A DNA stretch of 64,000 nt from JBNFVY01 sp049943335 (GCF_049943335.1 NZ_JBNFVY010000012.1:19076-83075), one strand, 5' to 3'; numbered from the stretch's first letter, positions 33,191-43,403 are shown. The notes: generated by a model not told the origin, from the letters alone. Program-made: numbers and translations.

Positions 33191-34267
33191 ATGGCAAAAA
33201 TCACATTGGACAACCTGGCGCACAGCTATTTGCCGAACCCGACGTCTCAGGACGACTATGCACTCAAGGAACTGAACCACGACTGGGAAGACGGCGCGGC
33301 CTATGCTTTGCTTGGGGCATCAGGTTGCGGCAAGTCCACGCTGCTCAATATCATCTCGGGGCTCTTGCAACCCAGTCAGGGGCGTATCCTGTTCGACGGT
33401 CGCGACGTGACCCACGCGCCCACAACCGAACGCAACATCGCGCAGGTCTTTCAGTTTCCGGTGGTCTACGACACGATGACCGTGCGCGACAACCTGGCCT
33501 TTCCGTTGCGAAACCGCGGTCGGGACGAAGAATACGTGGCCGAACGGGTTCACGAAATCGCCCGCATGATCGGAATGGAGGACATGTTGAACCGCAAGGC
33601 GCGCGGTTTGACCGCCGATGCCAAGCAAAAGATCAGCCTTGGTCGCGGCATGGTGCGCAAGGACGTCAACGCGCTGCTCTTTGACGAACCGCTGACTGTG
33701 ATCGACCCGCACATGAAATGGGAACTGCGCACCCAGCTGAAAAAGCTGCACCACGATTTCGGGCATACGATGATCTACGTGACCCATGACCAGACCGAAG
33801 CGCTGACATTCGCCGACAAGGTGGTCGTCATGCACGACGGGCGGGTGGTCCAGATCGGCACGCCCGAAGAGCTGTTCGCCCGCCCCGAACACACTTTTGT
33901 GGGCTACTTCATCGGCTCGCCCGGCATGAATGTGATCCCGGCGCGCGTCGAAGGCCGCACCGCCTATATCAACGGGCACAGCCTGGACCTGGCCCACGGA
34001 TATGGCGCGCTGGATGGCAAGGTGGAACTGGGTGTGCGGCCCGAATTCGCACGCTTGTCCGATGCAGATGGCCTGCCGGTGAACGTGCGCCGGGTCGAAG
34101 ATGTGGGGCGCCACAAGATCATCCGCGCCGATTTTTTCGGCACCGACATCAACATCATCGCGGGCGAAGGCGACGCGGTCGGGCCGGACATGACGCGCGT
34201 GGTTTTCGATCCGGCGCATGTCAACGTCTACGCCAATGACTGGCGCGTGCAGGGGGGGGCAGTTTGA
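33191..34267 (+). CDS. glpT: glycerol ABC transporter ATPase GlpT (non-canonical signature)
   Basis: A 358-residue ATPase partner of GlpS. Walker A GASGCGKST, Walker B LLFDEPLTVID and the switch VTHDQTEAL are intact. The ABC signature LSGGQ is replaced by LTADA (residues 140-144, followed by KQKISLGRG), and the D-loop is altered (TVIDPHM). It therefore lacks what GlpS keeps and keeps what GlpS lacks. The name GlpT follows the Rhizobium glycerol operon and must not be confused with the E. coli glycerol-3-phosphate antiporter. Its stop overlaps the start of glpP (TGATG). Confidence 0.93.
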   Translation: MAKITLDNLAHSYLPNPTSQDDYALKELNHDWEDGAAYALLGASGCGKSTLLNIISGLLQPSQGRILFDGRDVTHAPTTERNIAQVFQFPVVYDTMTVRDNLAFPLRNRGRDEEYVAERVHEIARMIGMEDMLNRKARGLTADAKQKISLGRGMVRKDVNALLFDEPLTVIDPHMKWELRTQLKKLHHDFGHTMIYVTHDQTEALTFADKVVVMHDGRVVQIGTPEELFARPEHTFVGYFIGSPGMNVIPARVEGRTAYINGHSLDLAHGYGALDGKVELGVRPEFARLSDADGLPVNVRRVEDVGRHKIIRADFFGTDINIIAGEGDAVGPDMTRVVFDPAHVNVYANDWRVQGGAV

Positions 34268-35139
34268 TGGACAAGACAACCAATCACAAGGCGTGGTTCC
34301 TGGTGTTGCCGGTGCTGGTGCTGGTGGCGTTTTCCGCCGTCATCCCGCTGATGACGGTGGTGAATTATTCCGTTCAGGACACGTTCGGGAACAACCAGTT
34401 TTTCTGGGTCGGGCTTGAGTGGTTTACCGAGATGCTGGAAAGCGAACGCATGTGGGATGCGTTGTGGCGCCAGGTCGCCTTTTCCGCGATCATTCTGGCG
34501 ATCGAAGTGCCCTTGGGCATCTTTGTCGCGCTGAACATGCCCAAGGGCGGGTTCTGGGCCAGCTTCTGTCTTGTCGTGATGTCGCTTCCGCTGCTGATCC
34601 CCTGGAACGTGGTCGGCACCATCTGGCAGATTTTCGGACGGGTCGATATTGGCCTGCTGGGCTACTCGCTGGCCAGGATCGGCGTGGACTACAACTATGT
34701 GGCCGATGTGTTCGACGCCTGGGTGACGGTGATTGTCATGGACGTCTGGCATTGGACGTCATTGGTCGCGCTGCTTGCCTATGCCGGGCTGCAATCGATC
34801 CCCGAGGCCTATTATCAGGCCGCCAAGATTGATCAGGCCAGCCGCTGGAAAGTGTTCCGGTATATCGAACTGCCCAAAATGGCGGGCGTGCTGATGATCG
34901 CGATCCTGCTGCGTTTCATGGACAGTTTCATGATCTATACCGAACCGTTCGTGGTAACCGGCGGTGGGCCCGGGAATGCGACGACTTTCCTGTCGATCGA
35001 CCTTGTGAAAATGGCCATCGGCCAGTTTGACCTGGGGCCGGCAGCAGCGTTTTCACTGATGTATTTCCTGGTGATCCTGCTGATTTCCTGGGTGTTCTAC
35101 ACGGTCATGGTGAACCTGGATAAGCGGGAGGGGAAGTGA
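34267..35139 (+). CDS. glpP: glycerol ABC transporter permease GlpP
   Basis: A 290-residue permease with about six membrane helices (first at AWFLVLPVLVLVAFSAVIPL). The docking loop reads YYQAAKIDQASRWKVFRYIE at about residues 180-199, a variant of the EAA motif with Gln for Glu. Translationally coupled to glpT and, by another TGATG overlap, to glpQ. It makes the channel with GlpQ. Confidence 0.93.
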   Translation: MDKTTNHKAWFLVLPVLVLVAFSAVIPLMTVVNYSVQDTFGNNQFFWVGLEWFTEMLESERMWDALWRQVAFSAIILAIEVPLGIFVALNMPKGGFWASFCLVVMSLPLLIPWNVVGTIWQIFGRVDIGLLGYSLARIGVDYNYVADVFDAWVTVIVMDVWHWTSLVALLAYAGLQSIPEAYYQAAKIDQASRWKVFRYIELPKMAGVLMIAILLRFMDSFMIYTEPFVVTGGGPGNATTFLSIDLVKMAIGQFDLGPAAAFSLMYFLVILLISWVFYTVMVNLDKREGK

Positions 35140-35984
35140 TGTCGGATGCCGCGCTGAATTCCGCCCCCGCCCGCCGCACCGCACGCGTCAATACACGTGC
35201 GGTTGTGATGACGCTCTACCTTTTGTTCCTGTTCGTGCCGATCTACTGGCTGATCAACATGAGCCTGAAGACCAATGCCGAAATCCTTGGTGAATTTTCG
35301 CTGTGGCCGCGCGATGTGACATTCCAGAACTATGCCACGATCCTGACCGACCCATCCTGGTATATGGGCTATGTCAATTCGCTGATCTACGTGGTGTTGA
35401 ATACGGTGATTTCAGTCGCTGTCGCGCTGCCCGCAGCCTATGCGTTCAGCCGCTACCATTTCCTTGGCGACAAGCATCTGTTCTTCTGGTTGCTGACCAA
35501 CCGTATGGCCCCGCCGGCGGTCTTTGCCCTGCCGTTCTTTCAGCTCTATTCATCGGTGGGGCTGTTCGACACGCATATCGCCGTGGCACTGGCGCATTGT
35601 CTGTTCAATGTGCCGCTGGCGGTGTGGATCCTGGAAGGGTTCATGCGCGGTGTGCCCAAGGAAATCGACGAAACCGCCTATATCGACGGCTATTCCTTCG
35701 GGCGGTTCTTCATCAAGATCTTCATGCCGCTGATCGCGTCAGGCATCGGCGTGGCCGCGTTCTTTTGCTTTATGTTCAGCTGGGTCGAATTGCTGTTGTC
35801 GCGCACGCTGACCACGGTCGATGCCAAGCCGATTGCGGCGATCATGACACGGACGCAGGGCGCATCGGGCATTGATTGGGGCGTGCTGGCCGCGGCGGGT
35901 GTGTTGACGCTTCTGCCGGGGGCATTGGTGATCTATTTCGTGCGCAATTACATCGCCAAGGGCTTTGCCCTGGGGCGGGTGTGA
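35139..35984 (+). CDS. glpQ: glycerol ABC transporter permease GlpQ
   Basis: A 281-residue permease of the MalG type. About six membrane helices follow a 20-residue basic, Ala-rich N terminus. The docking loop is EIDETAYIDGYSFGRFFIKI at about residues 170-189. The start at 35139 overlaps the glpP stop. In this operon the name denotes a permease, not a glycerophosphodiester phosphodiesterase. Confidence 0.93.
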   Translation: MSDAALNSAPARRTARVNTRAVVMTLYLLFLFVPIYWLINMSLKTNAEILGEFSLWPRDVTFQNYATILTDPSWYMGYVNSLIYVVLNTVISVAVALPAAYAFSRYHFLGDKHLFFWLLTNRMAPPAVFALPFFQLYSSVGLFDTHIAVALAHCLFNVPLAVWILEGFMRGVPKEIDETAYIDGYSFGRFFIKIFMPLIASGIGVAAFFCFMFSWVELLLSRTLTTVDAKPIAAIMTRTQGASGIDWGVLAAAGVLTLLPGALVIYFVRNYIAKGFALGRV

Positions 35985-36015
35985 TGCGCGCCCATACAAC
36001 GACAGGAGGCATCTG

Positions 36016-36288
36016 ATGGAATGGATGGCATGGACATGGCCCACGGCCGTATTCTTCATCATCATTGCAGGGCTTTTGATCGTCTTTACGGTCCTGGCGA
36101 TCCGCGACCCCGAAACCCCGCGGATCGGTGTTCTGGGGATCGAAACGACACGCGGAGATCGCCTGTTCATCACGCTTCTCGGCTCGGCCTTTCTCAACCT
36201 GGCCTGGCTCGGGTTGATCGACGCGCCTCAGTGGGGGGCGTTGATCGTATGCCTCATCTATGCCGCAGCGGTGTTTCGCTGGGTATAG
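36016..36288 (+). CDS. glpU: small membrane protein of the glycerol importer, DUF2160
   Basis: A 90-residue protein with about three hydrophobic helices (VFFIIIAGLLIVFTVLAI; FITLLGSAFLNLAWLGLI; ALIVCLIYAAAVF). It matches the DUF2160 small membrane proteins that sit between the permease and binding-protein genes in Rhizobium-type glycerol operons (GlpU). Its role there is unclear; it may stabilise the permeases. The ATG at 36016 follows AGGAGG. Confidence 0.88.
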   Translation: MEWMAWTWPTAVFFIIIAGLLIVFTVLAIRDPETPRIGVLGIETTRGDRLFITLLGSAFLNLAWLGLIDAPQWGALIVCLIYAAAVFRWV

Positions 36289-36357
36289 CCGTGGCCCACC
36301 GCGCCCAGGAGGGGGCGCCACTGAAACCAAGGAAGAAATCCAAAGGGAGGATGCAAG

Positions 36358-38079
36358 ATGAGACTAGGACTGAGATCAACCACAGCCATCGTGCTGTCGC
36401 TGGGGCTGGTGGCCCCCGCGTTCGCCGGGATGGAGGAAGCCAGAGAATTCCTCGATGCCGAAATCGGGGACATGTCGTCGTTGTCGCGCGCCGAACAAGA
36501 AGCCGAAATGCAGTGGTTCATCGATGCCGCTGCCCCGCTGGCAGGGATGGACATCAAGGTGGTTTCGGAAACCATCACCACCCACGAATATGAGAGCCAG
36601 GTGCTCGCCCCCGCCTTCGAGGCGATCACCGGCATCAAGGTCACCCATGATCTGATCGGCGAGGGTGATGTGGTGGAAAAGCTGCAAACCCAAATGCAGT
36701 CCGGTGAGAACATCTATGACGGCTACGTCAACGACTCTGACCTGATCGGCACCCACTGGCGTTACCAGCAGGCCCGCAGCCTGACTGACTGGATGGCAAA
36801 CGCCGGTGCAGATGTGACCTCGCCCACGTTGGACCTCGATGATTTCATCGGCACCCAGTTCACCACCGGCCCGGATGGCGACCTCTACCAACTGCCCGAC
36901 CAGCAGTTCGCCAACCTCTACTGGTTCCGCTACGATTGGTTCACCGATCCCAAATCCATGGCCGACTTCAAGGAAGCCTATGGCTACGACCTCGGCGTGC
37001 CGGTCAACTGGTCGGCCTATGAAGACATCGCCGAGTTCTTCACCGGGCGCGACATGTCTTATGCGGGCGGCCCCGACAGCGGCGTCTTCGGCAACATGGA
37101 CTACGGCAAGAAAGACCCTTCGCTCGGCTGGCGCTACACCGATGCGTGGATGTCGATGGCTGGCATGGGGGACAAGGGTGAACCCAACGGCCTGCCGGTT
37201 GATGAGTGGGGCGTTCGGGTCAACGACAAATCCCAGCCCGTCGGCTCCTGTATGGCCCGTGGCGGCGCAACCAACGCGCCCGCTGCTGTCTATGCCGTAG
37301 AAAAGGCGATTGAATGGCTGCAAAAATACACGCCGCCTGCGGCTCAGGGCATGACCTTCGGCGAAGCCGGCCCGGTCCCGAGCCAAGGCAATATCGCCCA
37401 GCAAATGTTCATGTATACCACCTTCGTACCCTCGCTGGTCGAAGAGGGTCTTCCTGTCATGAACGACGATGGCACGCCCAAGTGGCGCCTCGCCCCGTCG
37501 CCCCATGGCGCTTACTGGGAAGAGGGCATGAAGATCGGCTATCAGGACGTGGGGTCCTGGACGTTGTTGAAGTCCACCCCCGATGACCGCGCCAAGGCGG
37601 CCTGGCTCTATGCCCAGTTCGTCACCTCCAAAACCGTGGACGTGAAGAAAAGCCACATTGGCCTGACCTTCATCCGCGAAAGCTCGATCGCACATGACAG
37701 CTTCACCGAGCGTGCGCCGAAACTGGGCGGCCTGGTCGAATTCTACCGCTCGCCAGCCCGTGTCCAGTGGTCGCCCACCGGCACCAACATCCCCGACTAC
37801 CCCAAGCTGGCGCAGCTGTGGTGGCAGAATATCGGCGATGCGATGTCTGGCGCAAAAACCGCTCAAGAGGCGCTGGACAGCCTGTGCGCCGATCAAGAGC
37901 GCGTGTTGGAAAGGCTTGAACGCGCAGGCGTTCAAGGTGACCTGGGGCCGAAGTTGAATGACGAAAAAGACCCGCAGGAATGGCTGAGCATGGCCGGTGC
38001 TCCCAAAGCGAAAATCGACAATGAGGATCCCGCGCCGCAAACCGTCAGCTATGACGAACTGATTGCCTCATGGCAGTAA
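36358..38079 (+). CDS. glpV: glycerol ABC transporter substrate-binding protein GlpV
   Basis: A 573-residue periplasmic binding protein, unusually long for family 1 but normal for GlpV. The signal peptide is cleaved after VAPAFA (about residue 22). The mature protein is aromatic-rich (LYWFRYDWFTDP about residue 193) and contains two Cys near residues 299 and 513. It binds glycerol for import by GlpSTPQ. It starts 69 bases after glpU behind GGGAGG and is followed by a terminator. Confidence 0.93.
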   Translation: MRLGLRSTTAIVLSLGLVAPAFAGMEEAREFLDAEIGDMSSLSRAEQEAEMQWFIDAAAPLAGMDIKVVSETITTHEYESQVLAPAFEAITGIKVTHDLIGEGDVVEKLQTQMQSGENIYDGYVNDSDLIGTHWRYQQARSLTDWMANAGADVTSPTLDLDDFIGTQFTTGPDGDLYQLPDQQFANLYWFRYDWFTDPKSMADFKEAYGYDLGVPVNWSAYEDIAEFFTGRDMSYAGGPDSGVFGNMDYGKKDPSLGWRYTDAWMSMAGMGDKGEPNGLPVDEWGVRVNDKSQPVGSCMARGGATNAPAAVYAVEKAIEWLQKYTPPAAQGMTFGEAGPVPSQGNIAQQMFMYTTFVPSLVEEGLPVMNDDGTPKWRLAPSPHGAYWEEGMKIGYQDVGSWTLLKSTPDDRAKAAWLYAQFVTSKTVDVKKSHIGLTFIRESSIAHDSFTERAPKLGGLVEFYRSPARVQWSPTGTNIPDYPKLAQLWWQNIGDAMSGAKTAQEALDSLCADQERVLERLERAGVQGDLGPKLNDEKDPQEWLSMAGAPKAKIDNEDPAPQTVSYDELIASWQ

Positions 38080-38090
38080 AACGATGATGG

Positions 38091-38126
38091 GCCGGGGCGG
38101 CGTGAATCGCGTGGCCCCGGCTTTTT
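38091..38126 (+). terminator. Rho-independent terminator between glpV and glpK
   Basis: GCCGGGGC (38091-38098) and GCCCCGGC (38114-38121) are exact arms around a 15-base loop, followed by TTTTT. It may lower or separate glpK expression from the transport genes. Confidence 0.8.
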
Positions 38127-38165
38127 CTTCGGCCTAAGCTGGCCAAAACGTCAAAAGGGGTAGCC

Positions 38166-39650
<1,485 letters not shown>

Positions 39651-39669
39651 GGGCGCAGACGCAGACCGT

Positions 39670-39897
39670 TTAGTGCACGTTTACAGGTGCAAAGTCGTGC
39701 TGGCGCGCCAAGGCAAAAGCCAGGCGGCGGTCGGCCACCAGAGCCAGCTGTTCGCCATCGGTGTTGTGCACTGCGAACAGGCGCTCGGCGCCTTGGACGG
39801 CATCCTGTACCTCTTGCGGCAGGTCCACCACGTTGACCGGACGGACGTAGACAATGCGGTCTTCGCCGCCGGGCAGTTTGTCAAATCGCGTATTCAT
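39670..39897 (-). CDS. DUF1150 family protein
   Basis: A 75-residue small soluble protein of the DUF1150 family (RIVYVRPVNVVDLPQEVQ; LFAVHNTDGEQLALVADR), found next to small heat-shock protein genes in alphaproteobacteria. It starts four bases after the hsp20 stop behind GGAGG, so it is the second gene of a heat-shock operon. Function unknown. Confidence 0.88.
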   Translation of the reverse strand: MNTRFDKLPGGEDRIVYVRPVNVVDLPQEVQDAVQGAERLFAVHNTDGEQLALVADRRLAFALARQHDFAPVNVH

Positions 39898-39901
39898 ACC
39901 C

Positions 39902-40315
39902 TTACCTCCGATTGATCTTTATTTCTTGAACGATAGTGTCGGGAACGGATCGGACAAGGTCGATATGCAAAAGACCGTTTTCCATGTCCGCGCCGTTTAC
40001 ATCGACGCCCTCGGCCAGAACGAAGCTACGCTGGAACTGGCGTGCCGCTATGCCGCGGTGCAAGAACACACGGGCCTCATCGGGTTCGCCCTGTTTGCCC
40101 CGGATCACCAACTGGCGGTCTTCCAGCGTAATCGACAGGTCATTTTCGGAAAACCCCGCCACGGCGAGAGAGATGCGATAGCTGTGATCGCTGGTTTGTT
40201 CAATGTTATACGGGGGATAGCCGCCTTGATCGGATTTGGCAGTCCGTTCAACCAGCCGTTCGAGCTGATCGAAACCAAGAAGGAAAGGGTGCGCCCCAAG
40301 CATCATTTTCGTCAT
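39902..40315 (-). CDS. small heat-shock protein, Hsp20 family
   Basis: A 137-residue alpha-crystallin chaperone (IbpA-like). The N terminus is short (MTKMMLGAHPFLLGFDQLER), with the central crystallin domain at about residues 32-120 (YRISLAVAGFSENDLSI, then RQLVIRGKQ). The IxI-type tail is replaced by VQEIKINRR. It prevents aggregation of unfolded proteins. The start at 40315 gives the family N terminus; the longer open frame runs through the leader. A heat-shock promoter lies 70-98 bases upstream. Confidence 0.92.
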   Translation of the reverse strand: MTKMMLGAHPFLLGFDQLERLVERTAKSDQGGYPPYNIEQTSDHSYRISLAVAGFSENDLSITLEDRQLVIRGKQGEPDEARVFLHRGIAARQFQRSFVLAEGVDVNGADMENGLLHIDLVRSVPDTIVQEIKINRR

Positions 40316-40384
40316 CGACACGTCCTGTAGTAGCAACGTTTGCGGGTTGGGGTCCCGGTTCCGGCAACCCCCTCGTAGCACTGA

Positions 40385-40413
40385 ATATGGGGGTCGATAG
40401 CCCGCCATACAAG
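40385..40413 (-). promoter_or_regulatory. RpoH (sigma-32) type heat-shock promoter for hsp20
   Basis: On the minus strand CTTG (40413-40410) is followed after 17 bases by CCCCATAT (40392-40385). Both match the consensus of heat-shock sigma factor promoters, and the -10 is exact. The mRNA leader would be about 60 nucleotides long. Confidence 0.75.
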
Positions 40414-40521
40414 AGAGCACGCGCGCACGCGGCGATCATGACGCTTGGCGGATGGAAAAAAATTTCCTACTAAGAGCGCAGTTAGGCGAAACCCAGCGGA
40501 AAGTGGCATGGAGACATGGAT

Positions 40522-40734
40522 ATGTCATCCAAGATGGACCCCAAGGAAATTCTGCGGGTCAAACTGGAAGTACTGCGGCGCGAACACCGTGATCTGGACG
40601 ATGCGATCCACGCATTGCAGGACAGCGGGCGCGGCGACACCCTGCAACTGCGTCGGCTGAAAAAGCAGAAGCTTGGGCTCAAGGATCGTATCGCGATGAT
40701 CGAAGACAACCTTTTGCCTGATATCATTGCCTGA
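40522..40734 (+). CDS. YdcH family protein, DUF465
   Basis: A 70-residue alpha-helical hairpin protein (EILRVKLEVLRREHRDLDDA, then LQLRRLKKQKLGLKDRIAMI) of the DUF465 family. Function unknown. The start at 40522 lies eight bases after GGAG; an ATG two codons upstream (40516) is too close to that site. It is followed after 57 bases by purE, an order often seen in Rhodobacterales. Confidence 0.88.
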   Translation: MSSKMDPKEILRVKLEVLRREHRDLDDAIHALQDSGRGDTLQLRRLKKQKLGLKDRIAMIEDNLLPDIIA

Positions 40735-40791
40735 TTGCAGGTTTTTTCCAGCCCGCTATAGTGCGCGCTCTTTCAACCGAAGGGCCACGGA

Positions 40792-41277
40792 ATGAGCGTT
40801 GAAGTCGGCATCATCATGGGCAGTCAAAGCGACTGGCCGACCATGAAACTGGCAGCGGAAGTGCTGGACGAACTGGGTGTCGCCTACGAATCCAAAATCG
40901 TCTCGGCGCATCGCACGCCTGACCGCCTGTGGGACTACGGCAAAACGGCGGTCGAGCGGGGGCTCAAGGTGATCATCGCCGGGGCAGGGGGCGCCGCCCA
41001 TTTGCCGGGCATGATGGCGTCAAAAACGCGTGTGCCCGTGATCGGGGTGCCGGTCCAGACCAAAGCCTTGTCGGGCGTCGACAGCCTGTATTCCATCGTG
41101 CAGATGCCCAAGGGTTTTCCTGTGGCGACCATGGCGATCGGGGCGGCTGGCGCGGCCAACGCAGGTCTCATGGCGGCCGGGATCCTCGCCACGTGCGATG
41201 CCGGTTTGGCCACACGTCTCGATGCTTGGCGCGACGCTCTGTCTGCGTCGATCCCCGATGAACCACACGATGACTGA
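40792..41277 (+). CDS. purE: N5-carboxyaminoimidazole ribonucleotide mutase
   Basis: A 161-residue class I PurE of de novo purine synthesis, which turns N5-CAIR into CAIR. The active-site loops GSQSDWP (residues 10-16) and SAHRTPDR (about 42-49) and the GAGGAAHLPGM motif (about 64-74) are intact. The stop overlaps the purK start region by eight bases, so the two are coupled. Confidence 0.96.
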   Translation: MSVEVGIIMGSQSDWPTMKLAAEVLDELGVAYESKIVSAHRTPDRLWDYGKTAVERGLKVIIAGAGGAAHLPGMMASKTRVPVIGVPVQTKALSGVDSLYSIVQMPKGFPVATMAIGAAGAANAGLMAAGILATCDAGLATRLDAWRDALSASIPDEPHDD

Positions 41278-42349
41278 CCCGCTTTCACCAGGTGCCACGA
41301 TCGGCATTCTCGGCGGTGGCCAGCTGGGCCGGATGTTGTCGGTCGCGGCCAGCCGTCTGGGTTTTAAGACCTGCGTATTCGAGCCGGGCGGCGATTGCCC
41401 GGCCAGCCACGTTTCGAACGCTCATTTCAAGGCGTCTTACGACGACAACGACGCACTACAGCGCTTTGCCGATAGCGTGGATGTCATCACCTATGAGTTT
41501 GAGAATATCCCCACATCGGCGCTTGATTTTCTGGACGGGCGCAAGCCGATCCGACCGGGGCGCGAAGCTCTGCGCGTCAGCCAGGACCGGCTGACGGAAA
41601 AACAATTCCTGACAGGGCTTGGATTGCAGGTTGCGCCTTTTGCAAACGTTGAATGCCTGGACGACCTTTGCGTGGGCCTGGACACGCTTGGCACCCCGTC
41701 GATTTTGAAAACACGCCGCATGGGGTATGACGGCAAAGGGCAGGTGCGGCTCTCTGATCCGGCGCAGGCGGATGAAGCGCTTGCGGCAATGAACGGCGCG
41801 CCCGCGGTTTTGGAAGGGTTCGTCGATTTCCGTCGCGAGGTGTCCGTGATCGGCGCGCGGGGCATCGACGGGCAGATTTCATGCTTTGACCCGGGCGAAA
41901 ACGTGCACAAGGATGGCATTCTTGACACCACGACCGTGCCGGCGACGTTGAATGTGCATCAAAGTTCGGATGCGGTATTGATTGCGGGCAAGATCCTGAA
42001 TGCACTGGATTACGTCGGCGTGTTGGGGGTCGAGCTTTTCGTCACTCCAGACGCGCTGATCGTGAACGAGATCGCGCCTCGGGTCCATAATTCGGGGCAT
42101 TGGACGCAAAATGGCTGCGTGATCGATCAATTTGAACAGCACATCCGCGCCGTTGCAGGGTGGCCGCTTGGGGACGGTCGGCGGCATTCAAACGTGCAAA
42201 TGCTGAACCTGATCGGCGCAGACGTTGATCGTGTGCCCGAACTTGCGACCGACGGTACTGTGGCAATCCATCTCTATGGAAAAACCCAAGCGAAACCGGG
42301 CCGCAAGATGGGTCATGTCAACCGCATCCTGGGCCCGGCGGAAACGTAA
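41270..42349 (+). CDS. purK: N5-carboxyaminoimidazole ribonucleotide synthase
   Basis: A 359-residue ATP-grasp enzyme that makes N5-CAIR from AIR, bicarbonate and ATP. The start GATIGILGGGQLGRML is standard. ATP-grasp residues follow (LKTRRMGYDGKGQ at about residues 145-157; GVELFVT; NEIAPRVHNSGHW at about 265-277). I chose the ATG at 41270 by family fit; 41258 would add four residues. Convergent with the Hint-domain gene, only two bases apart. Confidence 0.95.
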   Translation: MTDPLSPGATIGILGGGQLGRMLSVAASRLGFKTCVFEPGGDCPASHVSNAHFKASYDDNDALQRFADSVDVITYEFENIPTSALDFLDGRKPIRPGREALRVSQDRLTEKQFLTGLGLQVAPFANVECLDDLCVGLDTLGTPSILKTRRMGYDGKGQVRLSDPAQADEALAAMNGAPAVLEGFVDFRREVSVIGARGIDGQISCFDPGENVHKDGILDTTTVPATLNVHQSSDAVLIAGKILNALDYVGVLGVELFVTPDALIVNEIAPRVHNSGHWTQNGCVIDQFEQHIRAVAGWPLGDGRRHSNVQMLNLIGADVDRVPELATDGTVAIHLYGKTQAKPGRKMGHVNRILGPAET

Positions 42350-42351
42350 CC

Positions 42352-43146
42352 TCAGACGGCGTTCAACTGTTCCAGATCGCCAATGCTCAGACGCGGATGG
42401 CGCATGGCGCCAAAAGCGGCCAGTTCGGAAAGGTACGGAAACAGGTTGAGGAAACGCAACCGCAGATCGCCGGGTAAGCGGGATGTGCAATTGGCGCCCG
42501 GGTGGTAGGTTTCCAATTCGATCCCGTTGGCCCGGATCACATCATGCCGATCCAGAGCGATGTGAAAGGTCTGGACCGCGGCGATGGGGCTGATCTTGAT
42601 GACATTCATGCCATCCGCCAATGATGATGCCGGCGCCAAGGCTTCGGATGTCCCCAAATAGCCCAACAGGGCGTCCGATTTCATCACGTATCGCGCATTC
42701 GGTCCAAGCATCAGGTCCGGGGCGGGCCGCCCGAATCCGAAACTGTCGGCCATCACGCGATAAAGACCCGAGGACGTGTCACTGCGCATTTGCGCGTCGG
42801 GAGCAATGGACATCGAGCCGATCCACCGAATTGGCGCCAAACCTCCACTGGCTGTTTCGACGCGCATGCCAGGCACCAGATCTTCGATGGCGATGGTGCC
42901 AAATTCGGTCGGGATCAGCGTGCCGCGTGCGAAGGCGCTGAAGGCTTCTTCGAACACGGGGATCGCGGGGGCTTTGATCGCCGCGTCCTTTACCGCGCCC
43001 ATCGCATCCAGCCAGCACATAGAATAGGGACGCAGGGCGACCGTCGGCGGCGCTGCGACGGTTTTTCGCCGAACAGTCCACGTTTCAGAAAATTTCGGCC
43101 GCGTTGTGGCAATCGCACTATGCGCGGGGCGGGGGGCATACGTCAT
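42352..43146 (-). CDS. Hint-domain protein lacking the nucleophilic cysteine
   Basis: A 264-residue protein with a Hint_2-like domain (Hedgehog/intein fold) from about residue 70. The block ARGTLIPTEFGTIAIEDL, then VPGMRVET and APIRWIGS, follows the family. The cysteine that starts self-processing in active members is Ala71 here (AFARGT instead of CFxxGT). The N-terminal 60 residues are basic and Pro/Ala-rich without a signal peptide. It ends two bases from purK. The C-terminal part (LRLRFLNLFPYLSELAAFG) is helical. Autocatalysis is unlikely; function unknown. Confidence 0.8.
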   Translation of the reverse strand: MTYAPRPAHSAIATTRPKFSETWTVRRKTVAAPPTVALRPYSMCWLDAMGAVKDAAIKAPAIPVFEEAFSAFARGTLIPTEFGTIAIEDLVPGMRVETASGGLAPIRWIGSMSIAPDAQMRSDTSSGLYRVMADSFGFGRPAPDLMLGPNARYVMKSDALLGYLGTSEALAPASSLADGMNVIKISPIAAVQTFHIALDRHDVIRANGIELETYHPGANCTSRLPGDLRLRFLNLFPYLSELAAFGAMRHPRLSIGDLEQLNAV

Positions 43147-43403
43147 GCAACCAATCCTTTGACTCGTTACATCTGCTCGGCCCCCACCGAAGTCGCAAAT
43201 GTCGTATCAACGATGATCACAACTGGCGTGCATTGTCAAAAATAGGCGGAAATTCGCTCATCGCGGCCCGGTAATGAGACGCTCGGCGCCGCGATTGTTT
43301 CGGGAAAACCATGAGATTGATCCGCAGGTAACGTTAACACCATGACGGACAATCCGAATCATATTTTTGGGGCCCAATTTTTCAGGCGCCCGCATGGGGC
43401 GGC

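Noticed and set aside
36376..38040. 554-codon open frame opposite glpV
   Set aside because: Antisense shadow; the plus-strand frame has a signal peptide, ribosome site and operon context.
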